A stretch of 64,000 nucleotides of DNA from Litorivita sp050633545. GTDB taxonomy: Bacteria > Pseudomonadota > Alphaproteobacteria > Rhodobacterales > Rhodobacteraceae. Within the stretch, counting starts at the first letter, position 1. The number at the start of each line of letters is the position of its first letter. A program made the translations under genes and the position numbers. The DNA is taken from contig JBOEGS010000001.1 in assembly GCA_050633545.1 (NCBI GenBank), positions 186,001 through 250,000 of the forward strand. The letters run 5' to 3'. This document shows, piece by piece, positions 53,358 through 63,360 of this stretch. Below the pieces are notes generated by a model, which saw nothing but the letters and a program-made list of their open reading frames with translations, searched no databases and was not told the DNA's origin.

Positions 53358-54545
53358 CTAGGGCTCGCGGAAGGCTTCTTTGGATTTATAGAGCGGCTTG
53401 AGAAGATATTGCAGAACGGTTTTCTCGCCGGTGTGCAGCTCGACCGTCGCCTGCATTCCGGGGCGGATTTCGACCCGCGCCTGACGCTCGGTGAGCGCCC
53501 CCATATCGACCTTGAGCGTGACTTTATAATGGGCGTCCTTGTCGGCCTCGCGGGCGCGTTCGTCCTTGAACGTATCGGCTGAAATCACGTCAACCTTGCC
53601 CTTGAGCGTGCCGAAAATCGTGTAATCATAGGCAGATAGCTTGATCGTCGCCTCTTGACCATGGCGGATGTTGGCGATGTCTTTGGGCGCCACGCGCGCC
53701 TCGACAAACAGCTCCTCGCCCAAGGGAATGATCTGCAAAATCTCCTCGCCGGGGCGCACCACGCCGCCGATGGTGGTCACCGACAGCCCGTTGACAATGC
53801 CGCGCATAGGGCTGCGCAACACGGTGCGCGACAGCTGGTCTTGCGAGCCTTTGAGGTTCTGTTTGAGCGTCGCCAATTCCTTGAGCGTCTCGGAATATTC
53901 CTGCGCGCGGTCCAATTCGGCCTGCGTGACGATCTCGTCATAGCGGATTTTGGCATCGGCATAGGTCTTGCGCGCGCGGGTAACCTCAATCAATGAAACG
54001 ATTTTTCGCGCCAGCATATTTTCGAGAAGCGATTTTTCCTTGGCCGCCTGATCGAGCACACGCTGCGCCCCTTCGCGGCGGCTGACAAAATCCGACTGGC
54101 GCGCCTGCAACAGCGCGCGCTCGGAGGCGACAATGTCCGGCGAGCGGGTCATCAGCGCCTGCGGCACGGCGAAATCGAACTGCCCGCCAAGCTCGGCCTC
54201 AAGGCGCAAGCGGCGGATGTCATGGGCGTTGATCTGGTCTTGCAGATCGTCCACGGACGAGCGGAATTGCATCCCGTGCAGCCGCGCCAAAACATCGCCG
54301 CGTTCGACCACATCGCCTTCTTTTACCAATAATTCCGAGAGGATACCGCCTTCGAGGTTCTGGATGATCTGCGGGCGCGAAGAGGAAATGATCTCGCCGT
54401 CCGAACGCACAATCTCGTCCACCCACGCAAAGGCGGCCCATGCGATAAACAGGCACACCGTGAGCACCGAAAGCCAGATAACGGCGCTCGGCCCGCGCAA
54501 TTCGCGCTGCATCTGCGCGCCGAGGTTTGTGGTGGCTGTGGCCAT
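53358..54545 (-). CDS. Type I secretion membrane-fusion protein (HlyD family)
   Basis: The 395-aa protein has one N-terminal membrane helix (AVIWLSVLTVCLFIAWAAF), a lipoyl-like GGILSELLVKEGDVVERGD, a long coiled-coil (about 95-245) and a beta-barrel end (SPMRGIVNGLSVTTIGGVV, EARVAPKDIANIRHGQ). It connects the ABC ATPase to TolC. It is encoded 4 bp after the ATPase gene. Confidence 0.94.
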   Translation of the reverse strand: MATATTNLGAQMQRELRGPSAVIWLSVLTVCLFIAWAAFAWVDEIVRSDGEIISSSRPQIIQNLEGGILSELLVKEGDVVERGDVLARLHGMQFRSSVDDLQDQINAHDIRRLRLEAELGGQFDFAVPQALMTRSPDIVASERALLQARQSDFVSRREGAQRVLDQAAKEKSLLENMLARKIVSLIEVTRARKTYADAKIRYDEIVTQAELDRAQEYSETLKELATLKQNLKGSQDQLSRTVLRSPMRGIVNGLSVTTIGGVVRPGEEILQIIPLGEELFVEARVAPKDIANIRHGQEATIKLSAYDYTIFGTLKGKVDVISADTFKDERAREADKDAHYKVTLKVDMGALTERQARVEIRPGMQATVELHTGEKTVLQYLLKPLYKSKEAFREP

Positions 54546-54549
54546 GACG

Positions 54550-57456
54550 TTAGGCTCCCTTTACCTGCGGTTGGCGGTTGAGACGGGCCAGAACCTCGTC
54601 GCGCGGCCCGTCCACCGTCAAACGCCCGCCCTGCATGATCAAGGTCCGCTCGGTCAGCTTCAAAATCGGCACGCGGTGCGTCGCAATGATCGCCGTGCGC
54701 CCCTGCAGCCAATCCTCAAGACGGCTGACCAAAGTGTTCTCCAACGTCTGGTCCAGCGCCGCCGTCGGCTCGTCGAGCAGGCAGATTTTCGGGTCTTGAA
54801 GCCACAAACGCGCCCAGCCGATGGATTGGCGTTGTCCCACCGACATGCCCTGCCCGCCGTCACGGATTTCCAGATCAAGCCCCTTGTGATGGGCCTGAAC
54901 AAAGGGACCAAGCCCTGCAAAATCAAGGGCTTCCATCAGGCGCGCATCGTCGCGCTCCATCATCGTCAGGTTCAGGTTTTCGCGCAATGTGCCGCAGAAG
55001 AGCCGCACGTCCTGACCCAGATATCCGATGCCGCGACGCAAATCGCGCGGGGCGATCTGGCTCATGCCGGTGCCGTCCAAAAGGATGCGCCCCTCGCTCG
55101 GCTCGTAAAGCCCGCTCATCAATTTGAGCAGGGTCGATTTGCCCGATCCGTTGGCACCCAAAATCGCCAGATGTTCGCCGGATTTGATTTTGAGTTGGGG
55201 CACGTCCAGATCGACACCGCCCTCGGCGTCATAGCGGAAATTGACCTTGCGCAGCTCGTAATTCCCGCGCAAAGCCTCGCGGCGCAGATAGCTGCGGCCC
55301 TCTTCTTCGTCCTGCTCGGCCAAGGCAATCGTATCAAGCCCGTCGAGCGCCGCTTTGACATTGCCCCAGCGCGCCATCGTGCCGGACAATTGCGTCAGCG
55401 GCCCAAGGGTGCGGCCGGTCAGAATGCCCACGGCGATGATCGAACCGACGGTAAATTGTCCTGCAAAAACAAGGTACGTGCCAAGGATCACGGCGCTGAC
55501 ATAGGTGGCTTGCTGCACCCCTTGGCTCCAGAAACTGAGCGCTGCGGCGATCTTGCGCTGCTCGGAGGATTTCACCGCCGACAGCGTGGTGAGTTCGGCC
55601 CAAAGGCGGCGGAAACGGTCTTCGCCGCGCTGGGTTTTGACCGTGTCCAACTCGAACACCGCCTCATGCAACAGCCGCGAAGATTTGGCGCTGGCGCCTT
55701 GGGTCTCGACCGTCAGGCGCAGCATTTTCTTTTGCAAAAAGAACCCCGGCAGGACCATCAAGATCCCGCCCGCGATCAACACCCAAACCACCGGTCCGGC
55801 GATCGTCGCAACAAGGGCGAGAAAGACGAAAATAAAGGGAATGTCGGCCAGAGTGCCGATGGTGGAGGCCGTGAAAAATTCGCGCACCGACCCGAATTCG
55901 CGCATCGAGGAGAAAAGCTGCGAGGGCGATTTGCCCGCCTGCTCCGAGCGCATCCCCAAAATGCGCTCCATCAAGATGCTTTGCACCGATAGCTCGATCT
56001 GCCGCCCTGCCCCGTCCATCAACCGCGCGCGGGCGATTTTCATCGAGGCTTCCATCAACAGGGCGATCCCCGCGCCAGCGGCCAGCACCCAAAGCGTGGC
56101 CTCCGATTGATGCGGGATCACGCGGTCATAGACTTGCAAGGAAAACAGCGCCACCGCCACGGCCAGAAGGTTCGCCACCAGCGAGCCAAGCGCGATCTCG
56201 GCGAAGTAGCGGCGAAAACGGCCGAACTGGCTCCAGAACCAATGGCCGCTGTCGCCCTTGGGGCTATGGGCGCGGGCCAATTGTTCCAAGGGCGCCTCGG
56301 CATGCAGCAAGGTGCCCGAGAAAAACTCTTTGAATTCAGCGAGATCCACATGGGCGCGTTTGTCGGTGCAGGTGGCGTCATAGACGATCATCTCGCCGCC
56401 GCGCTGGCGCAGCACGAGCACGATTTGCCCGTTGGTCATCGCCGCCATGGCGGGCCACAGGTCCGGCGTGACCTCGGCGGCGGAGGCGATTTCGGCCACA
56501 AGCCCCGCGCTTTGCAAGGTGCGGGCGAGCGCGCGCAGCGGCTCGGCTTCGCGCGCGGCGGTCAACACGTCGCGCAGATCACCGGCGGGCGCTTCGGCTC
56601 CCAAAAGCCCTGCATAGACCGAGGCCATTTCGGCGCGGGTGCGGATTTGTTCGGGGCTCATTTGCACGCTGGGCGCTTTGGGCGCGTCGTCCAAAGCCGC
56701 CACGGGGGTCATGGCGGCGCGGGGAGCGGATTTGCCCATGCTCGGCACGAAGCGCGCGACCATATCGGGCAAGGCATTGGCGGCGCGCAGGGCCTCGGCG
56801 GCGGCGCCCAAATGCACCACGGCAGCGGAGGGTTTGCGCGCGGGCTGTGCTGGCGCAGGGGCACTGGCAGGCGATGGCGCGGGGGCGGCGCTTTGCGGTT
56901 TGGGCGATGAAACCTTGAACACCGGCGCTTTGGGTTTCGGCGCTTGGGTCTGGGGCGCAGGAATGGGTGCGGAAGTGGCGACAGAGGGCTGCGCGCTCTG
57001 AGCTGTGGCGGTCTGGGCAACGGCTGCGGGACGCGCCTGTTGCAAACCCTTGCGGGCGCGGTGCAAGACACGGGCCGCGCCGGATTTCACATCGGGCATG
57101 GCCGCGCCCGCGCTCAGGGCCGCGCTGCGCAGGGCGGCTTGCATTTGCGCCGCGCGGCTGAGTTTTGGCGCGCCATTGGCGACGGGGTTTGATTGCAGTT
57201 GCGGCGCACGAGGCTGCGGCTTGGGCGACAAAACCCGCACGGTTTTGGCAGGCGCGGCGGCGGATTTCGGCGCTTTGGGCTTGGGCGTGGCAAAGGGTTC
57301 GGGCTTGCGCTCGGCAAAGATATCGGGCGCGGGCAGATGCGACATCGCACCGGCCTTGGCGGGATCCGGCTGCGCGCAGGCCGCCGAGGGTTTGGCCACG
57401 GGTTTGACGGTCTTGCCGCCCTTGCTGACCGAAAAGGCGATAGGCGTCTTGCTCAA
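54550..57456 (-). CDS. Type I secretion ABC transporter (LapB type) with long N-terminal extension
   Basis: The 968-aa protein has an Ala/Pro-rich, low-complexity N-terminal extension (about 1-260), a degenerate C39-like domain (about 267-390, without a clear catalytic Cys), six membrane helices (about 410-690), and a nucleotide-binding domain with Walker A GANGSGKST, signature MSVGQRQSIGWAR and Walker B CLLDEPTAALD. LapB-type exporters are usually about 700 aa, so the extension adds some 250 residues. The start is a TTG (57456), with GGAAGAG, overlapping the TolC stop. Confidence 0.92.
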   Translation of the reverse strand: MSKTPIAFSVSKGGKTVKPVAKPSAACAQPDPAKAGAMSHLPAPDIFAERKPEPFATPKPKAPKSAAAPAKTVRVLSPKPQPRAPQLQSNPVANGAPKLSRAAQMQAALRSAALSAGAAMPDVKSGAARVLHRARKGLQQARPAAVAQTATAQSAQPSVATSAPIPAPQTQAPKPKAPVFKVSSPKPQSAAPAPSPASAPAPAQPARKPSAAVVHLGAAAEALRAANALPDMVARFVPSMGKSAPRAAMTPVAALDDAPKAPSVQMSPEQIRTRAEMASVYAGLLGAEAPAGDLRDVLTAAREAEPLRALARTLQSAGLVAEIASAAEVTPDLWPAMAAMTNGQIVLVLRQRGGEMIVYDATCTDKRAHVDLAEFKEFFSGTLLHAEAPLEQLARAHSPKGDSGHWFWSQFGRFRRYFAEIALGSLVANLLAVAVALFSLQVYDRVIPHQSEATLWVLAAGAGIALLMEASMKIARARLMDGAGRQIELSVQSILMERILGMRSEQAGKSPSQLFSSMREFGSVREFFTASTIGTLADIPFIFVFLALVATIAGPVVWVLIAGGILMVLPGFFLQKKMLRLTVETQGASAKSSRLLHEAVFELDTVKTQRGEDRFRRLWAELTTLSAVKSSEQRKIAAALSFWSQGVQQATYVSAVILGTYLVFAGQFTVGSIIAVGILTGRTLGPLTQLSGTMARWGNVKAALDGLDTIALAEQDEEEGRSYLRREALRGNYELRKVNFRYDAEGGVDLDVPQLKIKSGEHLAILGANGSGKSTLLKLMSGLYEPSEGRILLDGTGMSQIAPRDLRRGIGYLGQDVRLFCGTLRENLNLTMMERDDARLMEALDFAGLGPFVQAHHKGLDLEIRDGGQGMSVGQRQSIGWARLWLQDPKICLLDEPTAALDQTLENTLVSRLEDWLQGRTAIIATHRVPILKLTERTLIMQGGRLTVDGPRDEVLARLNRQPQVKGA

Positions 57457-58766
57457 ATCTCTTCCCCATTCGCCAAAAGGCCGAGTTCCTTGGCGATCTC
57501 GAGCCGCGTCAACGCCGCTTTGTATTTCAAGCCGACTTGGTTTTTTTGTTGTGCGGCAAAGGTTTCATAGACGCCGACGACATCCATCACCTGTCTTTGA
57601 CCCGCTTGGTATTGCTCTTGGAAGAGATCCAGATTGGCCTTGGCCTGCGCGGTCATTGCGGCGGCCTCAGCGGCTTGGCGGTCTTGGGCGGCGAGACGTT
57701 GTTCAAGCGCGCGCAGGCTGCGGTTGGCATCTTCATTGGCCTGCGCCACGCGGCGCTCTGCGGCCTCTTTTTCGGCAGCAATCGCCTTGAGCGTCGCGCC
57801 CGTGCCAAGACCAAGCAGGTTGTCGGAGCCGACCGAAATGCTGGGCTTGACGCTTGACCCGCCGCTGCCCGCCGTGGCGGTCAATTTGGCGCCAGGCAAA
57901 TGGCCCGCGCGCGAGATTTTCGCCGAGGCGATGGCGCGTTCTTTTTCGGCTTCGGCCTTGAGCACCGAAAGCGGTTTGGCATCCTTGGCGGTGACATTGA
58001 CCAGCGACAGCCCTTCAAGCCCGCCAAGCGGGCGCGCCGACATGGCGTTCAGCTCGGCCAGCGCCGCATCGACGCTTTCGGCGGCGGCGCTATGCTCGCT
58101 TTGAATTTGCGACAGCTTCTGGCGCAGGATGTTGAGATCGGACATATCCGAGACACCGCCATTGACGCGCTCGTTCATGATCCATTCGAAATGCTTCATA
58201 TCGTCATGGATGCGCGAGGCGAGCGCGGCTGTGGCGCGGCCCTCTTCGGCGGCGATATAGAGCGACAGCGCCTCATAGACCCGATCATTGGTATCGATCG
58301 ACAGGTTGGCGGCGGCAACCTCGACATCGGCTTTGGCAAAATCGCGCTCGGCTTTCTTGCGGCCATTGTCAAAGAGCACCTGCTCGACCAACAGACCCGC
58401 AACAACCGCCCCGAGGGAAGAGAGCGAGATGTTGGGGCCGATGGAGGGAAGCCAGTTTTTCGATTGGGCTTCGGCGCGCAGACGGGCCGAGCGCAGCTCT
58501 GCCTCGGCGCTGCGCGAAGAGGCCGCCAGCACATTGGCGGCGACCTGATCATAGCTGCTGCCTGAAGGCAGCGCCGAGCGCCGTGCCTGCAAGGCGGAAA
58601 TCACGGCGCTATTTGCGCTTTCCTTCTCGCGTGCGGTCATTTTGGGTTTATGGGTGGCCATCATGGTGGCCGTCCCGTTTGCCTCGCCGTCCTGCATCAC
58701 GCAGCCGGAGAGTAAAAATGCGAAAAGCGCACCGCTAACGGTGCTTTTCAATGCCCTGTGCCTCAT
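57453..58766 (-). CDS. TolC-family outer-membrane lipoprotein
   Basis: The 437-aa protein has a lipobox (LLSGC) and TolC repeats: long helices (GRATAALASRIHDDMKHFEW; EAAAMTAQAKANLDLFQEQY) and YQAGQRQVMDVVGVYE. It forms the outer-membrane duct for the adhesin. The ATG is 58766. It is preceded by the adhesin gene and a terminator-like hairpin. Confidence 0.93.
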   Translation of the reverse strand: MRHRALKSTVSGALFAFLLSGCVMQDGEANGTATMMATHKPKMTAREKESANSAVISALQARRSALPSGSSYDQVAANVLAASSRSAEAELRSARLRAEAQSKNWLPSIGPNISLSSLGAVVAGLLVEQVLFDNGRKKAERDFAKADVEVAAANLSIDTNDRVYEALSLYIAAEEGRATAALASRIHDDMKHFEWIMNERVNGGVSDMSDLNILRQKLSQIQSEHSAAAESVDAALAELNAMSARPLGGLEGLSLVNVTAKDAKPLSVLKAEAEKERAIASAKISRAGHLPGAKLTATAGSGGSSVKPSISVGSDNLLGLGTGATLKAIAAEKEAAERRVAQANEDANRSLRALEQRLAAQDRQAAEAAAMTAQAKANLDLFQEQYQAGQRQVMDVVGVYETFAAQQKNQVGLKYKAALTRLEIAKELGLLANGEEI

Positions 58767-58800
58767 CAATCGCCCCTGTTCCGGTGCTTGTATTGATTGT

Positions 58801-58831
58801 TTTTAAAGGGGCGCGGTCGTTGCCGCGCCCC
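58801..58831 (-). terminator. Hairpin between adhesin and TolC genes
   Basis: GGGGCGCGG (58808-58816) and CCGCGCCCC (58823-58831) form a perfect 9-bp stem with TTTAAAAA following on the minus strand. It may limit readthrough from adhesin to secretion genes. Confidence 0.8.
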
Positions 58832-58845
58832 TGCTACTCGTCACT

Positions 58846-61800
58846 TTAGATGACGACGGTAATATCGTCGTCGATAATCAAAACCCCGTTCTCGCCGAGG
58901 GTATAAACCGTGTGGCTTTCGCCATCGATATCTTGGGTCTGGCCGGTGTTGACCGCGCCGTTGATGGAGACCGTATCGTCGGTGCCGCCTTTGATCACAA
59001 CCGCGTCGGAGTTCGACGACAGGTTCAAAAGCTGCGCTTCGGAGAGGGTGACTTGACTGTCTTCGGCGAATTGCAGATCGATGGTTTCGATCTGGTAATC
59101 GCCAAGGTTGCCAGAGCTCAGATCGACAATCGAGGTCGACGGATCGTCCACCGCGAGGAAGGTGCCGGTCTGGTTGCCCGCCGCGTCTTCGGTGGTCAGC
59201 ACGAGGTGCGAGCCGTCGGGCACGGTGTCGTCAAAGGCATAGGTGGTCTCGCCCAAGGCGGGGATATCATAGGAGGTCGATCCGACCTCGGCGATATTAC
59301 CCGCATCGTCGATATGGGCGATCGACACGCTGTCATCGGTGCTCTCGATCGAAATCGCGCGCAGGCCGGTGTGATCGCGGGTGTAGCTGGCCACATCCGC
59401 CGCGCCGGGAAGGTCGGTGTCGATATGCAGGTTTTCGACCAATTCGCTGGTGTTGCCCGCCGCATCCGTGGCGCGCACCGTATAGGCCGCATCATAGGTG
59501 CCCGAGGCGATATCCGTTGCCGGAATGGTCAAGGACCAAGCGCCAGAGGCCGAAACCTGTGCATTGTAGGTCTTGCCGCCGAACTCGATCTCGACGGTGG
59601 AGCCTTGCTCGACCTGACCGCCGAGGGCAAAGCCGTTGCGCGCCTCGGCCGCGTTCACCGATCCGTCGCCGGAGGTGACGTCTTGCGTATTGGTGAGCGT
59701 ATTGACCAAAGTGTCGACCTCGACCGTATCGGTCGCGGTGGCGGTGTTGCCTGCTACATCGGTGACGCTGACGGTGATGTCGGCGGTATATTCGCCTGCC
59801 GGAATGTCGCCCGATTGGAAATGCGCGGTCCAGTTGCCCTGCGCGTCGACGGTGGCGCTGCGGGTGACGGTGCCGATGGTGACATTGACAATCGATCCCG
59901 CTTCGACCGTGCCTTCGACGTCAAAGCCGGCGGCGGCCTCTTCGGCGTTGATCACGCCCTCGCCCGCAATCGGCGCGAGCGAGATGGTCAGGTTATCGAC
60001 GCTGGTATCGACATGGACCGTATCAGTGACCGAGCGGCTGTTGCCGGCGGCATCGGTGGTCGATGCGGTGATGGTGGCGTCATAGGTGCCTTGGGGGATT
60101 TCGCTATTGGCGAAGAGCGAGGACCACCTGCCATCGGCGCCGGTGACGACCGAATCGGTCACGCCGCCAAGAGAGACTTGCACAACATTGCCCGCATCCG
60201 AGGTGCCCATGATGGTCACGCCATCGGCGGCCTCGTTGAAGTTGATCACATCGTCGGCTTCGATCGGCAGGCTGCTCAGCGCCAAGGATCCCGCATCGGT
60301 ATCCACGCGCACCGTGTCGGTGGTGGTGGCGACGTTGCCCGCCGCATCGGTGGCGGTGGCGGTCATGGTGGTGGTGTATTCACCGCTGCCCAATTGCGCC
60401 GCCGAGAAGGTCGCGGTCCATGTGCCGTCCGAGGCGACAACCGCATCGACGCTTTGCTGGCCCAGCTGGACAATAACGCTCGATCCCTGCTCGGTCACGC
60501 CGGTGAGAACAAGCCCCTGCGCGGCCTCTGCGGCGTTGATCACGCCATCCTCGCCGCCAGGGGTCGAGGTGATTTGGAAATCGCGCACCAATGTGTCGAT
60601 CTCGATCTCGTTGGTGGCGCTCGAAGTATTGCCCGAGGTATCGACCGCCGTGGCGGTGATCGTGGTGCTATGTTCGCCCGACGGAATGTCGGAGGCGGCA
60701 AATTGCACGGTCCAGTTGCCATAGGCATCGACCGTCGCGGGGCGGCTGACGCTGCCCAAAGTGATGGTCACGCTCGACCCTGGCTCGGTGGAGCCCGACA
60801 GGACCACACCATCGGCGGCCTCGGCGTGGTTGACCACATTATCGCCCTCGACCGGTGTCGGCGCAAAGGCGACAAAGGCTTTGGTATCCACTTGCATGGT
60901 GCTGCTGGTGGTCGAGGTATTGCCCGCCGGATCGGTGGCCGTGGCGGTCATCGTGGCGGTATAGGCGCCTTCGGGCACTTCGGCGGCGGTAAAGGTGCTG
61001 CTCCATGTGCCGTTTGCGCCCGCGATAACGGTATGGACCGCCTCGCCAAAGCTCACCTCGACGCTCGCACCCGGTTGGGCTGTGCCGGTGAGGGTCACGC
61101 CATTGGGCGCCTCGACCGCATTGAGCAGATCATCGCCGCCCGCAAGGCCGCCGTTGATGCTGACCGAGGTTTCGGTGTCGATGGTCACGGTGCGTGTTGC
61201 CGAGGAGGTATTGCCCGCCCCGTCGGTCGCCGTCACGGTCATATCGACATCATATTCGCCCGCCACAAAGGTGCCTGCGGGCAGGCTGAGCGTCCATGTC
61301 CCATCCGCCGCGACCTGCGCGGGAAAGGAGCTGCCGCCGAAGGAGACAACCACCGTCGATCCGGGCTGTGTTGTGCCCGAAACGGCCACGGCGCCCGCCG
61401 CTTCGCTCTCGTTGACGATATTGTCGCCGGCGATCGGCGCGTTGTCGAAGGAGACGCTCGAGACCGTATCCACATGCAAGCTGCCGGTGGAGGTAAAACT
61501 GTTGCCCGCCGCATCCACGGTGGTCGCGGTGACCGAGGCGTCATATTCGCCCTCGGGCAGGGTGGAGGCATCAAAGGTTGCGCTCCACGTACCGTCCTCG
61601 CCGGTGACGACCTGCTGCTCGACGCCTTCAAGCGTCACGGTGACCGTCACGCCCGGATTGGAGGTGCCGGTGACCTGAATGCCATCATCCATTTCGGCAA
61701 GATTGAGCGTGCCGTCACCCTCAAAGCCTTCGGTGTTGATGGTGACCGCATCGGGCAAAGTATCGATGGTCAGCGTATCGGTGTAAGTGGCGGAATTTCC

Positions 61801-62889
61801 AAGAGCATCGGTCGCGACCACGGTCACATCCGCCTCATATTCGCCGCCTGCGATTTCATCGGCGGCGAAGGTCACGCTCCATGTGCCGTCTTCGCCCACG
61901 GTGGTGGTTTGCGATGCGCCGTCCACGGTGATTTCAAGCGTCGATCCCGCCTCGCCGGTGCCGCCGATCACGGTGCCCGCTTGGTGCTCTTCGGCATTGA
62001 TGATCTCGCCGGTCGACGTGGTGCCGGTGGTGAATTCCAATGCGGGCGGGGTCATATCGATCACAACAACCGGACCGCCAAGGTCGGTTTCGGTGCCATC
62101 GGGTTCGATGACAACAACACCGACATCATAAGTGCCATCCTCGGGGAAGGTATCGCCCTCGAAGACCACACCCCATGTGCCGTCCGAACCGGAGGTCGTG
62201 GTGACCTCTTCCTCGCCGATGGTGACAATCACTTCGGACCCGGGCTCTGCGGTGCCGGTGATTTCGATCGATGGGTCGTCAACGCCGTCACCGCCGATCG
62301 CGGGCAATTCGCCCTGCTGATCGACTGTCGGGTCAATGCGCGCGGGCGCATCCGCGCCGCCTTCGCCGCCGCCGATCACAGCCGCACCGACACCCGCAGC
62401 CGCGGCCGCCGCGCCGCCCCAAAGCGCCGGAGCGCCCAAGAGACCGGCAGCAAGCATCGACACATCATTGCCTTCCGGACCGATCACTGCACCCTCGTTG
62501 CCCGAGAGGAAGATCAGGTCATCAGAGGGGCTCCATTTGCCCCACATTTCGGTCGGGCCGTATTGCGCATAAAAAACGCCATCCGCGCCCTGAACCAGAT
62601 CGACCTCGTTGAGGTAGCCGTCAGCGCTGATGAAAAGGCGCGCGGCAGGTTCGCCGCCCTCGCCGAAGTAATTTTCGAGAACGATGGTGCGCCCATCCGC
62701 CAATGTGATCTCGAGGTTCGAACCCTCGCGCACATAGCCCTTCAAATCCATCTGACGGACGTTGAGAGAGATCTCCTTGTCGAGACCTGCATCAATCTTG
62801 GTGACGGAGCCGCGCTCCTGAACCTCACCACGCTGAACTGCGCCCATACCATCACGGACGACGAAATCGATCGCCTTCATAAATACCAC
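58846..62889 (-). CDS. Large Ig-repeat type I secreted adhesin (BapA/LapA type)
   Basis: The 1347-aa protein has a BapA prefix-like N-terminal domain (about 1-150), a short Ala/Gly-rich helix (GGAAAAAAGVGAAVIGGGEG), about ten bacterial Ig-like repeats of about 100 residues (each with an N-x-x-EA-like opening and a GTWS.TF and D..GN.. segment), and a C-terminal T1SS region (DYQIETIDLQFAEDSQVTLS ... GENGVLIIDDDITVVI). No calcium-binding RTX nonapeptides were seen. It probably stays surface-bound for biofilm formation. The GTG at 62889 or ATG at 62880 is the start. It leads the T1SS operon. Confidence 0.92.
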   Translation of the reverse strand: MVFMKAIDFVVRDGMGAVQRGEVQERGSVTKIDAGLDKEISLNVRQMDLKGYVREGSNLEITLADGRTIVLENYFGEGGEPAARLFISADGYLNEVDLVQGADGVFYAQYGPTEMWGKWSPSDDLIFLSGNEGAVIGPEGNDVSMLAAGLLGAPALWGGAAAAAAGVGAAVIGGGEGGADAPARIDPTVDQQGELPAIGGDGVDDPSIEITGTAEPGSEVIVTIGEEEVTTTSGSDGTWGVVFEGDTFPEDGTYDVGVVVIEPDGTETDLGGPVVVIDMTPPALEFTTGTTSTGEIINAEEHQAGTVIGGTGEAGSTLEITVDGASQTTTVGEDGTWSVTFAADEIAGGEYEADVTVVATDALGNSATYTDTLTIDTLPDAVTINTEGFEGDGTLNLAEMDDGIQVTGTSNPGVTVTVTLEGVEQQVVTGEDGTWSATFDASTLPEGEYDASVTATTVDAAGNSFTSTGSLHVDTVSSVSFDNAPIAGDNIVNESEAAGAVAVSGTTQPGSTVVVSFGGSSFPAQVAADGTWTLSLPAGTFVAGEYDVDMTVTATDGAGNTSSATRTVTIDTETSVSINGGLAGGDDLLNAVEAPNGVTLTGTAQPGASVEVSFGEAVHTVIAGANGTWSSTFTAAEVPEGAYTATMTATATDPAGNTSTTSSTMQVDTKAFVAFAPTPVEGDNVVNHAEAADGVVLSGSTEPGSSVTITLGSVSRPATVDAYGNWTVQFAASDIPSGEHSTTITATAVDTSGNTSSATNEIEIDTLVRDFQITSTPGGEDGVINAAEAAQGLVLTGVTEQGSSVIVQLGQQSVDAVVASDGTWTATFSAAQLGSGEYTTTMTATATDAAGNVATTTDTVRVDTDAGSLALSSLPIEADDVINFNEAADGVTIMGTSDAGNVVQVSLGGVTDSVVTGADGRWSSLFANSEIPQGTYDATITASTTDAAGNSRSVTDTVHVDTSVDNLTISLAPIAGEGVINAEEAAAGFDVEGTVEAGSIVNVTIGTVTRSATVDAQGNWTAHFQSGDIPAGEYTADITVSVTDVAGNTATATDTVEVDTLVNTLTNTQDVTSGDGSVNAAEARNGFALGGQVEQGSTVEIEFGGKTYNAQVSASGAWSLTIPATDIASGTYDAAYTVRATDAAGNTSELVENLHIDTDLPGAADVASYTRDHTGLRAISIESTDDSVSIAHIDDAGNIAEVGSTSYDIPALGETTYAFDDTVPDGSHLVLTTEDAAGNQTGTFLAVDDPSTSIVDLSSGNLGDYQIETIDLQFAEDSQVTLSEAQLLNLSSNSDAVVIKGGTDDTVSINGAVNTGQTQDIDGESHTVYTLGENGVLIIDDDITVVI

Positions 62890-63360
62890 CGCTACCTCGT
62901 TAACAACGTCTAATTATGCGTTGTTTTGTTTCCTTACGGCAAGAATTACCTTGTTTTTGCCACAATCGCTAGTGCCTTTTTTCCGATTCGCCCCAAAATC
63001 ATGGAAAGGCAGGCATATTTAGGTTTCGCCCCTGTTTTGCATTAACTTTTTGTGACAAAGCTTACCTTGGGGTAATTATTAGATTTTTCGTGCGGCGCGC
63101 CCCCTAAACAGGCAAATGTGGCCGAAATCGGGCAGCGCCCTGAGACAAACCGTCGCACCCTATTGGGTTAGGTTTTTCGCTCTTTGCGCGGGCGCTTTTG
63201 CCCAAAGTCAAGGCACCGTAAAGCTGCGGACTTGCGCCGCGCGGGCGGCGCGGGCACTCTGGCCGTCGGGAGAAACGGTTGCCCGCACTGCCGCAGGAGG
63301 AGAGCGACGGCGGGCCAAGGGGCAATGTGCCGACCATCGAGGAACATTTTGGAGGATACC
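62890..63360. other. Divergent promoter region upstream of adhesin and binding-protein genes
   Basis: The 471-bp gap is AT-rich at 62900-63100, and it should hold promoters for both directions. It contains the dyad at 62902-62925 and a TTACC-TTGG-GGTAA inverted repeat at 63062-63075. No gene was recognised. Confidence 0.65.
62902..62925. promoter_or_regulatory. AACAACG dyad upstream of the adhesin gene
   Basis: AACAACG (62902-62908) and CGTTGTT (62919-62925) are perfect inverted arms, separated by 10 bases, 13 bp upstream of the adhesin start. It may be an operator or a 5' UTR hairpin controlling adhesin expression. Confidence 0.45.

Noticed and set aside
54550..55300. C39 peptidase domain of the exporter considered as an active bacteriocin-type peptidase
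   Set aside because: No catalytic Cys/His pair is evident in the expected N-terminal region, so it is the degenerate C39-like type used for adhesin export.
58912..62913. A 1333-codon open frame antisense to the adhesin
   Set aside because: It is a shadow of the Ig-repeat gene, with Asp/Gly/His/Arg-biased composition, no domain and no ribosome site.
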